From NCBI GenBank assembly GCA_002394335.1, contig DGTP01000006.1:1-64000 (forward strand): 64,000 nucleotides of DNA. The letters run 5' to 3'. Position 1 is the first letter of the stretch; every line of letters begins with the position of its first letter. The notes under the pieces are model-generated. The model searched no databases, was not told where the DNA came from, and saw nothing but the letters and a program-made list of their open reading frames with translations. This DNA is from Bacteroidales bacterium UBA4333. Its GTDB lineage: Bacteria > Bacteroidota > Bacteroidia > Bacteroidales > Paludibacteraceae. This document shows positions 50,195 through 60,396 of this stretch, one piece after another. A program made the position numbers and the translations under genes.

Positions 50195-53100
50195 ATGAAG
50201 AAATTTTTTACACTTTTATTGCTCACGACAGCAACACTGGTGATGTATGCGCAGCAGAAGGAGGTAAGCGGAGTCGTTGTGGACTCCAAAGGCGAGCCGA
50301 TCATCCAAGCGTCCGTCATCGCCAAAGGTACGACTATCGGTACTGCGACAGATATCGATGGTAAGTTCAAAATGGAAGTTCCCGCCTCGGTCAAGACCCT
50401 GGTGGTTACCTACATTGGAATGGAGAAAAAAGAAGTTGCAGCAGGCAAGAATCTGAAAATTGTGCTCACCGAAAACGCCGAAGTGCTCCAGGAAGTGGTT
50501 GTCACCGGTTTCGGTAATGTGAGCAAGGGTTCTTACACCGGTTCCGCTACTGCCGTGCAGGCAGAAGACATCGAGAAGAAGAGCCCGAGCGAATTGTCCA
50601 AATCCATGGCAGGCGAAATCGCCGGCGTACAGGTCATCAACGGTAGTGGACAGCCGGGTACCAACGCTACGATCCGTATTCGTGGTGTCGGCTCACTCAA
50701 CGGTAGCTCCGCACCGCTCTACGTAGTAGATGGTGTAACCTACGACGGTGACATCTCCTCTATCGACCCGGGCGACATCGCTTCTTATACCGTCCTCAAG
50801 GACGCTACCGCCACCTCCCTCTACGGTGCACGCGGTGCCAACGGTGTGATTGTCATCACTACCAAGAAAGGTACTTCGGGCGAGACCGGAAAGATCGACG
50901 TGGATGTCAAATACGGAGCCAACATGCGTCTGCTCCCCCTCTACGACGCCATCACCTCGCCGGAAGAGTACGTAACACTCGCTTGGCAAAGCATCTACAA
51001 TGGTAACCGATATGTATCCGGACAAGGGCAGGAAGCCGCCATCCGCACAGCCAATACAATGCTTTATAGCGGAGGAGGTCTGCCTGTAGGTTATAATCTT
51101 TGGGAGAAAGAAGGCAAAAACCTTATTATCCCAACCGATATGTATGGTCGCGTAAACCCGAAATTCGACAATGCCATCTCACGCAAAACCGGATATGAGA
51201 ATCTGGAGTCCTGGCGCAATGCTATCTTCCGTACCGGACAGAAAGTGGACGCTAATATCAAGATCTCCGGCGGTACCGAGAAAGTGAAATACTTCACCTC
51301 CTTCGGTTACCTCATGGACGAGGGTTACTACCAGGCTTCCGACTACAACCGTTTCACCGTTCGTTCCAATGTGGACTTCGAGCCTAAGAAATGGTTGAAG
51401 GGTAATGTCAACCTGGCTTATACCTACTCCAACATGAATAGCCCTGACCAGAACGGAGACGGCGCAATGAACAACGGTTTCTACTATGTAAACGCCATTC
51501 CGCCGATCTACCCCGTTTATCTGCGTGATGAAAACGGTAATATCGCTACCGATCCGCGTACCGGTCTCGCATACTACGACTACGGTAACGACCTGCAGCG
51601 TTCCTTCGGTATGGGTATCAACCCTGCTGGCTCGCTCCGTCTGGACAAAGAGAACCAGGTTCAGCACGAGGTGGACGCCAAGACCTCTCTGGAGTTCAAA
51701 CTCTACAAGGGTCTCAAATTCACCCTCAATGCCGGTCTGCACTACTACAACAACCGCTATACCGACCTCACCAACAAGTATTACGGTGACGCAGAGGGTA
51801 TCGGTCGTATCCAGCAGCAGAGCGCCAACCTCTTTACCGTTTCGGCACAAGAGCTCTTGGAGTACAACAACACCTTTGGCGACCACTCCGTCCGCGTAAT
51901 GGCAGGACACGAGAACTACCTCTATAACTCCAACTATATGCTGGGTTACAAGTCCTACATCGCAGACCCGTCTTCTTTGGAGCTGGGTAACGCCATCAAG
52001 ATGAACGCTATCGGCGGTAACTCCACCCGCTATGCACTCGATGCATACTTTGCTACCGCCACCTATACCTACGACGAGCGCTATACCATCTCGGCTAACT
52101 ATCGTGCCGACGGTAGCTCGCGCTACGCCAAAGGTCACCGCTGGGGACACTTCGGTTCGGTAGGTGCCGCTTGGACTTTCACCAACGAGTCCTTCATCGA
52201 GAACTCCGACGCCAAAGAGTGGCTCAAAGACGGTAAACTGCGTCTCTCTTGGGGTGTGTTGGGTAACCAGGTCAACTCCCTCTACTCCTACACCGATATG
52301 TACACCATCGAGAACCTCAACGACCAGATCGCTTACCTCTGGGCAAGCAAGGGTAACCAGAATATCACCTGGGAGCGTTCCAACACCGTTGACCTCGGTC
52401 TGGAGTTCTCTATCAGCAAGTACTTGGATGCAGAGATCGACTATTTCTGGAAACTGACGGACAACATGATCTCGCCTCGCGCGGTGGCTCCGTCGCTCGG
52501 ATACAGTTCTATCCCTACCAACGACGCCAAGATGGTGAACACCGGAGTGGAGTTCCAGTTCGATATCCACGCAGTGGACATGCGTAATGTCAAATTGGAC
52601 TTCAAACTCAACGGAGCACACTATAAGAACTACATGATCCAGATGCCTATCGACTACTACGATGCAGACGGCACGCCGCACCGTATGACGATGAACGGCG
52701 CGATGTCAGAGGGTCACTCCTACTATGACCACTACACCATCCGTTACCTCGGTGTGAATCCCACCAACGGTGAGTCGCTCTTCGAGGCATACTATGACTC
52801 CCGTGACGGTGACTTCATGGCGGCTAAATCGGACGGAACGTACAATTACATCCCCTCGCTCCACCAGTGGCTTCTGGATCAGAAGAACGATGGTGTAGAG
52901 AACCCGGAGCAATACCTCAGAACCACCTACACCAACGATCCTACCACCGCTGCTTCGCAGTATGTAGGCAAGAGCTATCTGCCTGACCTCTCCGGCGGTT
53001 TCGGATTTGACCTGGAGGTCTATGGTGTCACCCTCTCCGCTTCCTGCTCATACCAGATCGGCGGTTACGGATATGACTACACCTACATGGCTTTGATGGA

Positions 53101-53530
53101 CAACAAGCAGGTGGGCGGTCACAACTGGCACGTGGACGTACGTAACGCATGGACGGAGAACAACCCCGGACACGGAACCTTGGATGCTGCCGGCAACGTG
53201 GATATGACAAGTCTCAACCCGCTGGACATCCCCCGTATGTCGAACGGCGTAGGAAAGTATGACAACTATGCCAACACGGCTTCCACCCGTTTCCTCACCA
53301 GCAACTCGTTCCTGAGCTTGAACAACGTACAGGTAGGATATAACTTCCCCAAGAAGCTGATCGAGAAAATCAAACTGCAGAAGCTCCACCTCTATGTAGC
53401 AGCCACCAACCTTTGCATCGCAACGGCTCGCCGCGGCTACAACCCGATGACTTCCTTCACCGGTTCGTCTGACACCCACGGCTACTCGCCGCTGTCAACC
53501 ATCGTAGGTGGTATCAAGTTCACCTTCTAA
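50195..53530 (+). CDS. SusC/RagA-type TonB-linked outer-membrane transporter
   Basis: 1,111 residues. Signal peptide MKKFFTLLLLTTATLVMYA, a CarboxypepD_reg-like domain (residues 22-108), a SusC plug with LYVVDGVTYDGDISSIDPGDI and LYGARGANGVIVITTKKG, and a 22-strand type barrel ending in IVGGIKFTF. It imports oligosaccharides or other ligands bound by the SusD partner. The substrate cannot be read; no glycoside hydrolase is in this operon. Strong C-ending codon bias suggests high expression. Confidence 0.95.
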   Translation: MKKFFTLLLLTTATLVMYAQQKEVSGVVVDSKGEPIIQASVIAKGTTIGTATDIDGKFKMEVPASVKTLVVTYIGMEKKEVAAGKNLKIVLTENAEVLQEVVVTGFGNVSKGSYTGSATAVQAEDIEKKSPSELSKSMAGEIAGVQVINGSGQPGTNATIRIRGVGSLNGSSAPLYVVDGVTYDGDISSIDPGDIASYTVLKDATATSLYGARGANGVIVITTKKGTSGETGKIDVDVKYGANMRLLPLYDAITSPEEYVTLAWQSIYNGNRYVSGQGQEAAIRTANTMLYSGGGLPVGYNLWEKEGKNLIIPTDMYGRVNPKFDNAISRKTGYENLESWRNAIFRTGQKVDANIKISGGTEKVKYFTSFGYLMDEGYYQASDYNRFTVRSNVDFEPKKWLKGNVNLAYTYSNMNSPDQNGDGAMNNGFYYVNAIPPIYPVYLRDENGNIATDPRTGLAYYDYGNDLQRSFGMGINPAGSLRLDKENQVQHEVDAKTSLEFKLYKGLKFTLNAGLHYYNNRYTDLTNKYYGDAEGIGRIQQQSANLFTVSAQELLEYNNTFGDHSVRVMAGHENYLYNSNYMLGYKSYIADPSSLELGNAIKMNAIGGNSTRYALDAYFATATYTYDERYTISANYRADGSSRYAKGHRWGHFGSVGAAWTFTNESFIENSDAKEWLKDGKLRLSWGVLGNQVNSLYSYTDMYTIENLNDQIAYLWASKGNQNITWERSNTVDLGLEFSISKYLDAEIDYFWKLTDNMISPRAVAPSLGYSSIPTNDAKMVNTGVEFQFDIHAVDMRNVKLDFKLNGAHYKNYMIQMPIDYYDADGTPHRMTMNGAMSEGHSYYDHYTIRYLGVNPTNGESLFEAYYDSRDGDFMAAKSDGTYNYIPSLHQWLLDQKNDGVENPEQYLRTTYTNDPTTAASQYVGKSYLPDLSGGFGFDLEVYGVTLSASCSYQIGGYGYDYTYMALMDNKQVGGHNWHVDVRNAWTENNPGHGTLDAAGNVDMTSLNPLDIPRMSNGVGKYDNYANTASTRFLTSNSFLSLNNVQVGYNFPKKLIEKIKLQKLHLYVAATNLCIATARRGYNPMTSFTGSSDTHGYSPLSTIVGGIKFTF

Positions 53531-53563
53531 TACGAGTACGGACACCATAAATTGAAAACAAAT

Positions 53564-55159
53564 ATGAAAAAATTATATTATATCTTCGCTTTGGCTGCCG
53601 TTACACTGGCAGCAAGCAGTTGCGCCGACAGCTACCTCAACCAGGAACCGGGCGGAAGCAGTATCACTGAGGCACAGTACCAGAGAATGGACAATGTGAC
53701 CGAAGGTACCGTCAAAGGTGTTTATACCCTGCTCTATGAGTACGGAGGAGAACACGATGCCTTTGCACAGCGTTCCTTTGACATGTACGGAGATCTGCTC
53801 TCCGGCGATATGGCGCTCAAAACCCAAAACTATGGATGGTTCTCTACCGACGAGTTAGGCCAGACCTACACCCGCCGTGCCACCTTCTGGAACTACTACT
53901 ACGGTATCATCCGTATCTGTAACAAAGCACTCAATGCTATCGACGCCCAATACACGGAAGAAGAGATTCAGGAAGCGCTGGTGAACTACTCGGACGCTAC
54001 CGAAGAGATGATGACCATGCTCATGTACACCGCCGAGATCTATACGATGCGCGGCTGGGCTTACGCAGGACTGAGCCGCTACTTTGTATCCCCCACCGCT
54101 GGCATGAACGATTTGGCAGTACCTATCTACACCGAACAGGATACCAAAGCCGACACCATTCTGGGTGCTCCGCGCGCCAGCGTAGGTGACCTCTACCTGC
54201 GTATCGAGGAGGACTTCATGCAAGCTATCCAGATCTTTGAGGTTACCGATCTGTTAGGTATCGAACGTACCAACAAGATTGAGACCAACTCCGATATCGC
54301 GCGTATCTCTCTGGCTTACTCCTACCTCAACAAGGGCGACAACACCAACGCCTACAAATGGGCTACCGAAGCTATCGACAAGACCACAGCCACACTGCTG
54401 CCTAACGAAGAAGTGCTCACCACCGGTTTCAACGACATCAGCAGCAACAACTGGATCTGGGGTAAGGACGTAACGGTGGACAACACCACCTCCTTGGCTT
54501 CCTTCTTCGGCCAATGCGATATCTATTCGTATAGCTACGCAGGCGCAGGTGATGTCAAAGGTATTGACCAGAACCTCTACGATCAGATCCAAGCATGGGA
54601 TATCCGCAAGTTCTGGTGGAACAACTACGCCACATCCGGTCAGAAGAACGCTTCTACCTACGAGTACGCACCGGACGGCAAGTTCTACTCAGCCAAACTG
54701 CCGCAGAAGTTGAACGGCGACCGAGACTGGCTCAGCGACGATGTCTATATGCGTCTGGAGTTGGCTTACCTCATTGCTGCCGAAGCCGCTGCACGCTTGG
54801 GAGACTACACAAACGCAAAGAACTACCTCTTCGCCATCACCGACCAACGCGTTCTGCCGACACAGGAGTCTGTTTACGAAGACTGGAAAAACAATCTCTC
54901 TGACGGAGATCTGCTGGCTACTATCAAGCACAACTGGCGTGTAGAACTCTGGGGCGAGGGATATGCTCTGCAGACCTTCCGTCGCTACCAGGAGAGAGTT
55001 ACACTGGGCGACAACCACCTCCGCAGCGACAAAGAGCTGGATCCGAGCACAGCACGTGTTTACACCTTCGAGATCCCGACTTCCGAGGAGTACTACAACC
55101 CGTACCTCCGGGATGTCAAAAACAGATATGTTAAAACTCACAAGCCTAATAAAGAATAA
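53564..55159 (+). CDS. SusD/RagB-type lipoprotein
   Basis: 531 residues. MKKLYYIFALAAVTLAASSC, lipobox Cys20. YLNQEPGGSSITEAQYQRMDN and LRLEL-like VYMRLELAYLIAAEAAARLGDYTNA (TPR) are typical of the SusD/RagB family. It binds substrate over the SusC pore. ATG 53564 replaces an upstream TTG at 53552. Confidence 0.94.
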   Translation: MKKLYYIFALAAVTLAASSCADSYLNQEPGGSSITEAQYQRMDNVTEGTVKGVYTLLYEYGGEHDAFAQRSFDMYGDLLSGDMALKTQNYGWFSTDELGQTYTRRATFWNYYYGIIRICNKALNAIDAQYTEEEIQEALVNYSDATEEMMTMLMYTAEIYTMRGWAYAGLSRYFVSPTAGMNDLAVPIYTEQDTKADTILGAPRASVGDLYLRIEEDFMQAIQIFEVTDLLGIERTNKIETNSDIARISLAYSYLNKGDNTNAYKWATEAIDKTTATLLPNEEVLTTGFNDISSNNWIWGKDVTVDNTTSLASFFGQCDIYSYSYAGAGDVKGIDQNLYDQIQAWDIRKFWWNNYATSGQKNASTYEYAPDGKFYSAKLPQKLNGDRDWLSDDVYMRLELAYLIAAEAAARLGDYTNAKNYLFAITDQRVLPTQESVYEDWKNNLSDGDLLATIKHNWRVELWGEGYALQTFRRYQERVTLGDNHLRSDKELDPSTARVYTFEIPTSEEYYNPYLRDVKNRYVKTHKPNKE

Positions 55160-55200
55160 GGTATTAGTATAATTTTTATTAACTTCAACATTTTAATTGT

Positions 55201-56394
55201 ATGAAAAAGTATTTATTTATGGCTATTGCAGCCGTTACAGCTTTGGCATTTTCAAGCTGTAAAGACGAGAACAACAATCCCACAACTGATGATGTAACAA
55301 TCACCTTTGCAAAGAAGACGATTGAACTCAGTGTAGGAGAAGAAGTACGTCTGGGATATACAGTTGCTCCTGTTGGCGCTGAAATCCAGCAACTTAAGTT
55401 CGTTTCCAGTGACGCATCTGTAGCTACAGTATCGGCATCTGGTGTCGTTTCCGCCATTGCCGAAGGTGAAGCACAAATCATTGTAAGCGCTGAGGGTGCA
55501 AAAGGTGACACCTGCTATATACTTGTAAGCGATGATGCTATTTACAATCAATTTAATATTGCAGATTGGGGATTATTTGGAAAAGAATGGAATATGATTC
55601 CGGGAACAGACACCACCCTCACTTGGCCAGACGGAACAAAATATGATGTTCAATTAGGTCAAATTACTCTTCTTGCTTGGGACGGAAATGTTGCCTATTC
55701 CTCAGAAGCTAAAGCATGGGCTGGCGCAGGTTTGGTAATTGAAGTTCCTGTTACTTTCTGGGTTATTACAAAAGCATATACAGATGATACTCAAGGGGAC
55801 GTAGGAGCCTACATTGGTCATGGAGGATTTGATATTTATGACCTTAAAGGAAAAATGGCACACGGCGCAGGTCAAGCAGGTGCCGTAAACGTTAATGACT
55901 ACGGCGATTTCCTTAAATCCCTTATCGCAGCAGAAACCTCTGATGACGTACTGTGGGATCTCCGCAATACTGCTTTCACCGGTGCCAAGGTGCTATATTT
56001 TGACTACACCAACCCTGAGGAACCCTCGTATAGCGATAACTACGGTCAATACTATGGCCACATCACACAATGCATATACTACGATGCAAATAAACAGAAA
56101 GGAACAGAAGCTGCTTGGGCTTGCAAGATAGCATGGCATGATTTCCTTTCCGATGATCGTTACTTTGGTCTGAAAGTAACACGAGATGAAGAAGGTTACC
56201 TCGCTAGCGTTATTGAACCATACGACTTCAAAGAAGTGGAGCGTACATTATACAGCGAAAACTGGGAAGAAGTTCTTGCTCAATTACAAGATAAAAGTGA
56301 AACTCCGAAATTAGGTGATCCCAAAAAAATCCACCACGAACTTCCTTCTTTCAGCAAATACATTAAATCAACAGACCGTCTCTACAAGAAATAA
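55201..56394 (+). CDS. Big2-domain lipoprotein of the SusCD operon
   Basis: 397 residues, MKKYLFMAIAAVTALAFSSC (lipobox). A bacterial Ig-like (Big2) domain follows (residues 30-108: ITFAKKTIELSVGEEVRLGYTV, SSDASVATVSASGVVSAIAEGEAQIIV). The rest is not recognised. In position it corresponds to a SusE/F-like surface glycan-binding protein. The gene is AT-richer than susC and susD, so codon use differs. It ends at a strong terminator. Confidence 0.8.
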   Translation: MKKYLFMAIAAVTALAFSSCKDENNNPTTDDVTITFAKKTIELSVGEEVRLGYTVAPVGAEIQQLKFVSSDASVATVSASGVVSAIAEGEAQIIVSAEGAKGDTCYILVSDDAIYNQFNIADWGLFGKEWNMIPGTDTTLTWPDGTKYDVQLGQITLLAWDGNVAYSSEAKAWAGAGLVIEVPVTFWVITKAYTDDTQGDVGAYIGHGGFDIYDLKGKMAHGAGQAGAVNVNDYGDFLKSLIAAETSDDVLWDLRNTAFTGAKVLYFDYTNPEEPSYSDNYGQYYGHITQCIYYDANKQKGTEAAWACKIAWHDFLSDDRYFGLKVTRDEEGYLASVIEPYDFKEVERTLYSENWEEVLAQLQDKSETPKLGDPKKIHHELPSFSKYIKSTDRLYKK

Positions 56395-56416
56395 TCTCAT
56401 CGGATATTTCCATCAC

Positions 56417-56450
56417 AATCAGGCTGCTCTCACGGGCAGCCTGATTTGTC
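56417..56450 (+). terminator. Terminator of susCD operon
   Basis: A perfect 11-bp stem AATCAGGCTGC / GCAGCCTGATT with an 8-base loop, ending in TTGTC. It lies 22 bp after the stop codon and no gene overlaps it. Confidence 0.75.
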
Positions 56451-56585
56451 GTCTATAGGCTCTCCATTTCACCCCGCACCCTCCATACTGGTAACGATGA
56501 GGTAACGTAAATGAATCGGAAAAGGACACAAAATTACACGAAAATACGCTAAAATTTATGCATCCGGCACAAACTTGCAAAAAAA

Positions 56586-56617
56586 TTTGCACATCCCAAT
56601 ATTTTTTGTTATCTTTG
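56586..56617 (+). promoter_or_regulatory. Promoter of M6-barrel-giant protein operon
   Basis: TTTG (56586-56589), a 20-bp spacer and TATCTTTG (56610-56617), 28 bp before the ATG at 56646. Confidence 0.82.
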
Positions 56618-56645
56618 CACGCTAAATTTGATAAAATCTATCATT

Positions 56646-59474
56646 ATGAAAAGATATATTCTCTCAGCATTGGTAGCGATAGTCGCTATTCCGCTGTTTG
56701 CCGTTCCGGCAGATCCCACTCCTTTCCGGTACACTTTACCCGATGGCACAACTGTGATGGCACAACGACATGGAGACGAGTTCCACTCTTATATCACCTC
56801 CATGGAGGGCAAACTTCTGGAGGGAACTCTCGACGCCGAAGTACAGAAGAAAGCCAATGTACGCCGTCGTATGCCACGCTCTGCCGGAAGCTACACTTTC
56901 CCCACCAAGGGATCGCCGCGCAGTCTGGTACTGCTGGTAGGTTTCTCCGACATGCCTTTCGATCAGTCCCGGCAGGATTTCCAGGATCTGCTCACCAAGA
57001 CCGGCTACGACCATAACGGCGCTACCGGCTCTTGCCGCGACTATTACATAGCATCTTCCGATAGCATTTTCTCGCCGCAGTTTGACTGCTTCGGCCCGTT
57101 CACCGTATCGCAGAAAATGGCATACTATGGCGCTAATGCCGGCACCAGTAACAGTCAGCACGCCGCCGAAATGGTGGCTGAAGCCTGCCAACTGGCGCAC
57201 GAAGCAGGTGTCAATTTCAAAGACTATGACACCAACAATGACGGACTGCTGGACAACGTCTTCATTTTCTTTGCCGGTCACAACGAGGCTGAGGGAGGCG
57301 GAGCCAACACCATCTGGCCGCATGCCGGCGACATCTCCAGAATGAGTCTCAAACTGGACGGCGTAACCGTAGGGTCGTACGCTTGCACCTCCGAATACAA
57401 AGGTTCGGCAGGCAAGACCCGCTGCGGTATCGGTACTTTCTGCCACGAGTTCGGACATGTCGTCGGACAACCGGACTTCTACGACACCGACTACAACTTC
57501 TATACTGTCGGCAACTGGGATATCATGTGCCAGGGAAGCTATAACAACAACGGCAACACCCCCCCGCTCTTCTCTGCCTGGGAGCGTATGTACGAAGGCT
57601 GGCTCACGCCCAAGCAGTTGTCCCTGCCGGGCAACTACGCCCTCTCTGCTACGCCGTTCCACACCGAGGCATACCTGATTGCGGCAGAAACGCATAACAT
57701 GAATGGTACTATGCCTACCCCCTCCGAATTCTTCATTCTGGAGAACCGCAATAGTAATAATGTCTGGGACTCTTATCTCCCCGGACACGGCATGCTCGTA
57801 TGGCATATCGACTACTCCGCATCCGCATGGTCGCAGAACGTACCTAACAACGGTCCGACACTCATGCGCATGCACTTGGAGGAGGCGAACGGAATAGGAT
57901 GGAAGAAACGCTCCCAGTCCGCAAGCGGAACTGCCGGAGACCCCTACCCCGGTTCGATGGCTGTCACCACTTTCACCCCGACACTCCACAACGGTACCGT
58001 CCTTGCCGACCAGCCGCTCTTCAACATCGAGGAGAAAGGCGGTATCGTCACTTTCACCTATATCAGCATGGGCAAGTCCTCGCTCAAAGCTGACAAGAAA
58101 GAACTCCACTTCGTGACTACCGTCAGCGACAACAAGCAGATCGTTGACTGGACTCCCGAATCCTTTGAACTTCTGGGCGCCAGCCTCGACCCCGAGGAAG
58201 AAATCACCGTGCGCGGAAACAACAACTTCCGCCTCTATATCGGCGACGAAGCCCCTGCGCTCACAAGCTCTGCATGGAAGGCAAGCGTAAGCCTCAAGCC
58301 CAATACTGACTCGATTGTGGAGCAACGTGTCTGGGTCAGCTTCCGCCCGACGGCTAAAAGTTGCACCACCACTTACGGTGTACTGACCGTTTCTTCCAGC
58401 GCTGCCAGCCTGACTATTCCTGTCTATGGCGATGCACCGCGTCCCACATACGTCACCACGCCTGAGGTCAAAGAGATAGCTTATGTCACCCCCTACTCCT
58501 TCCGCGCAACGTGGGGCAACGTAGAGGATGCCGAGTTGTATTATCTCACCCTCTTCCAGCGTTCGGAAGGCGAGAGCAAGTATGTACAAGGCTTTGAGGA
58601 CTTTGATGACAACGCCAAAGTCCTGCAATCCGGCTGGAAAACCAATACCAACCAGACCACCACTTATGCCAAAGCCGACGGCACCAAATCGCTGGCATTC
58701 ACCTCCCACGGAGACCAGATCACCTCGGAGACCTATCCCTCCCCGGTGACTTCGATGAGCTTCTGGTACAACAGTTTCACCTCCACCGTGGACACTATCG
58801 GTGTACTGGAGGTAGAGGCGTTCAACGGTACCGACTGGGAGATGGCAGACCAAGTGATCGTCACCAACAAAGCCAAACGCGTGACCGCCTCCTACGACTT
58901 TGAGGCGGAGAAGAACTACATCGCTTTCCGTATCACTTGGATTGACAACGGCGGAGCCGGTCTCGCACTCGATGCCTTCACCGCCACCATCTCCGAGAAG
59001 ATCGACTATATCTACCGCGGATCGCAACTCTATACCGTTCCTACTTTTGACGGCACCGATCCCTACTACACTTTCTCCAACCTCGAGCCCGAAAGCGACT
59101 ACTACTTCCAGATACAGTGTACCGATCTCGACAAAGGTTGCGAAGAACACCTCACCGCCCTCTCGGAGCCGATTGAGGTACGCACACTTGCCGGCGAACC
59201 TCTGGACGGCAAGGCGATGACCATCGGTTATGACAGTCTCTATTACAGTTCGCCTACCCGCGTTGTTTACCTCACCGAGCCCAAGACGGGCGACCGCCTC
59301 TATTTCTTTGACACGGCGGGACGGCAGGTCTATTCGATCAAGGTCTATACGGGTGCTTACTCCTACGCCCTGCCCGAGTCGGCTTTCCGCCGCGGCGAGG
59401 TCTATATGGTGCAACACGCCAAAGAAGGCAAGTTAGGTCGCAAGAACAAGCGCGTTAAATTCATCTTCCAATAA
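56646..59474 (+). CDS. M6-family secreted metalloprotease
   Basis: 942 residues. Signal peptide MKRYILSALVAIVAIPLFA, propeptide, then an M6 peptidase domain with the zinc motif HEFGHVVGQPDFYD (HExxHxxxxxD). After about residue 480 there are beta domains: an ASH-like domain, an FN3-like segment, a cleaved-adhesin/MAM-like domain (FEDFDDNAKVLQSGWKTN) and another FN3. The C-terminal 80 residues (DRLYFFDTAGRQVYSIKV to KRVKFIFQ) resemble a type A T9SS sorting domain. The stop overlaps the next start by one base. Confidence 0.9.
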   Translation: MKRYILSALVAIVAIPLFAVPADPTPFRYTLPDGTTVMAQRHGDEFHSYITSMEGKLLEGTLDAEVQKKANVRRRMPRSAGSYTFPTKGSPRSLVLLVGFSDMPFDQSRQDFQDLLTKTGYDHNGATGSCRDYYIASSDSIFSPQFDCFGPFTVSQKMAYYGANAGTSNSQHAAEMVAEACQLAHEAGVNFKDYDTNNDGLLDNVFIFFAGHNEAEGGGANTIWPHAGDISRMSLKLDGVTVGSYACTSEYKGSAGKTRCGIGTFCHEFGHVVGQPDFYDTDYNFYTVGNWDIMCQGSYNNNGNTPPLFSAWERMYEGWLTPKQLSLPGNYALSATPFHTEAYLIAAETHNMNGTMPTPSEFFILENRNSNNVWDSYLPGHGMLVWHIDYSASAWSQNVPNNGPTLMRMHLEEANGIGWKKRSQSASGTAGDPYPGSMAVTTFTPTLHNGTVLADQPLFNIEEKGGIVTFTYISMGKSSLKADKKELHFVTTVSDNKQIVDWTPESFELLGASLDPEEEITVRGNNNFRLYIGDEAPALTSSAWKASVSLKPNTDSIVEQRVWVSFRPTAKSCTTTYGVLTVSSSAASLTIPVYGDAPRPTYVTTPEVKEIAYVTPYSFRATWGNVEDAELYYLTLFQRSEGESKYVQGFEDFDDNAKVLQSGWKTNTNQTTTYAKADGTKSLAFTSHGDQITSETYPSPVTSMSFWYNSFTSTVDTIGVLEVEAFNGTDWEMADQVIVTNKAKRVTASYDFEAEKNYIAFRITWIDNGGAGLALDAFTATISEKIDYIYRGSQLYTVPTFDGTDPYYTFSNLEPESDYYFQIQCTDLDKGCEEHLTALSEPIEVRTLAGEPLDGKAMTIGYDSLYYSSPTRVVYLTEPKTGDRLYFFDTAGRQVYSIKVYTGAYSYALPESAFRRGEVYMVQHAKEGKLGRKNKRVKFIFQ

Positions 59475-60388
59475 TGAATCGCAAACTCCTGATATCCTTA
59501 TTGTTGCTCTGGGCGGGTACCGTATCCGCCCAGGCGCAATACCGTAGCGGGGGAGGTCTCTCCGGCGACAACTACCATTTCGGCTATGTCTCCGGTACGG
59601 TAGGCTACTCCATGTTGCATTTATCCTCCGCCGATGCCGTTTCCAAAGGCAACGTGGGCGGAGCAGTGGGACTCGGATACGAGTTCCGTAACAGCGGTTT
59701 CTGGACATCAGTCGGCGCCCAGCTCAGTTTCCACCGTTCGTCCCTTCTCATCGATGACTATACGCGCGACTACGCAGGGGCGGACACCCAGGGCAAAGAT
59801 GCCGTCTTCCACTACCGCGTCTCCCAGCGCGACGAAGTACAGTGGCAGTTCGTGGATGTCCCCATCCTCTTAGGCTATTATGTACAGGGATTTTATGTCG
59901 GGGCAGGTGCCAAACTCAGTTATGCACTCAATCCCAAAACCAAATCCTCCGGCACATACAATCTCTCGGCTACCAACACCGAGTATAATGTCACTTTCTC
60001 CGACATGCCCGACCGCGGATACAAGGACTATGACTTCGCCTACGTGAACCACAACCGACTCAATGTAGGCGTCTCCCTCATCGGCGAAGTGGGATACGAC
60101 CTGCTATCATCCCTGCCTACACGCAACTCGATCTGCCATGTTCTCAAAGCAGGATTTTATATCGAGTACGGACTCAACAACTATATCGCCCGCCGTGACA
60201 CCCCGCAGCCCGCCATCGAGCCCGCAGCCACCAACGCCACACAAGCTACTGTATATCCTTACCTCAACACCTTCACCGAGCGACACCGCGTAGTGCCGTT
60301 CTATGCAGGATTCAAGTTGACCTATATGATCGGCGGCAGTCGCACGGCACGTGTAAGCTTCCACCACGGATGTATGTGCTATCAATAA
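59474..60388 (+). CDS. Outer-membrane beta-barrel protein (PorT-like fold)
   Basis: 304 residues. Signal peptide MNRKLLISLLLLWAGTVSAQA, then a small barrel with VGGAVGLGYEFRNSGFWTSVGAQLSF, VDVPILLGYY, VGAGAKLSYAL and a C-terminal FYAGFKLTYMIGG. It resembles PorT-like outer-membrane barrels; I do not see the PorP/SprF signature. Its place between the M6 protease and the giant repeat protein (8 bp before the latter) suggests a secretion or anchoring partner. Confidence 0.78.
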   Translation: MNRKLLISLLLLWAGTVSAQAQYRSGGGLSGDNYHFGYVSGTVGYSMLHLSSADAVSKGNVGGAVGLGYEFRNSGFWTSVGAQLSFHRSSLLIDDYTRDYAGADTQGKDAVFHYRVSQRDEVQWQFVDVPILLGYYVQGFYVGAGAKLSYALNPKTKSSGTYNLSATNTEYNVTFSDMPDRGYKDYDFAYVNHNRLNVGVSLIGEVGYDLLSSLPTRNSICHVLKAGFYIEYGLNNYIARRDTPQPAIEPAATNATQATVYPYLNTFTERHRVVPFYAGFKLTYMIGGSRTARVSFHHGCMCYQ

Positions 60389-60396
60389 CAAGCAAC

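Noticed and set aside
51179..52681. 500-codon minus-strand frame opposite susC
   Set aside because: Same reason: a shadow of biased codons in SusC, with Val/Asp/Glu-rich composition and no motif.
56736..59417. 893-codon open frame on the minus strand opposite the M6 protease gene
   Set aside because: It lacks a signal or any recognisable domain. The sense frame has a full M6 protein with HExxH motif. Strong third-base bias in the sense gene removes stop codons from the antisense frame.
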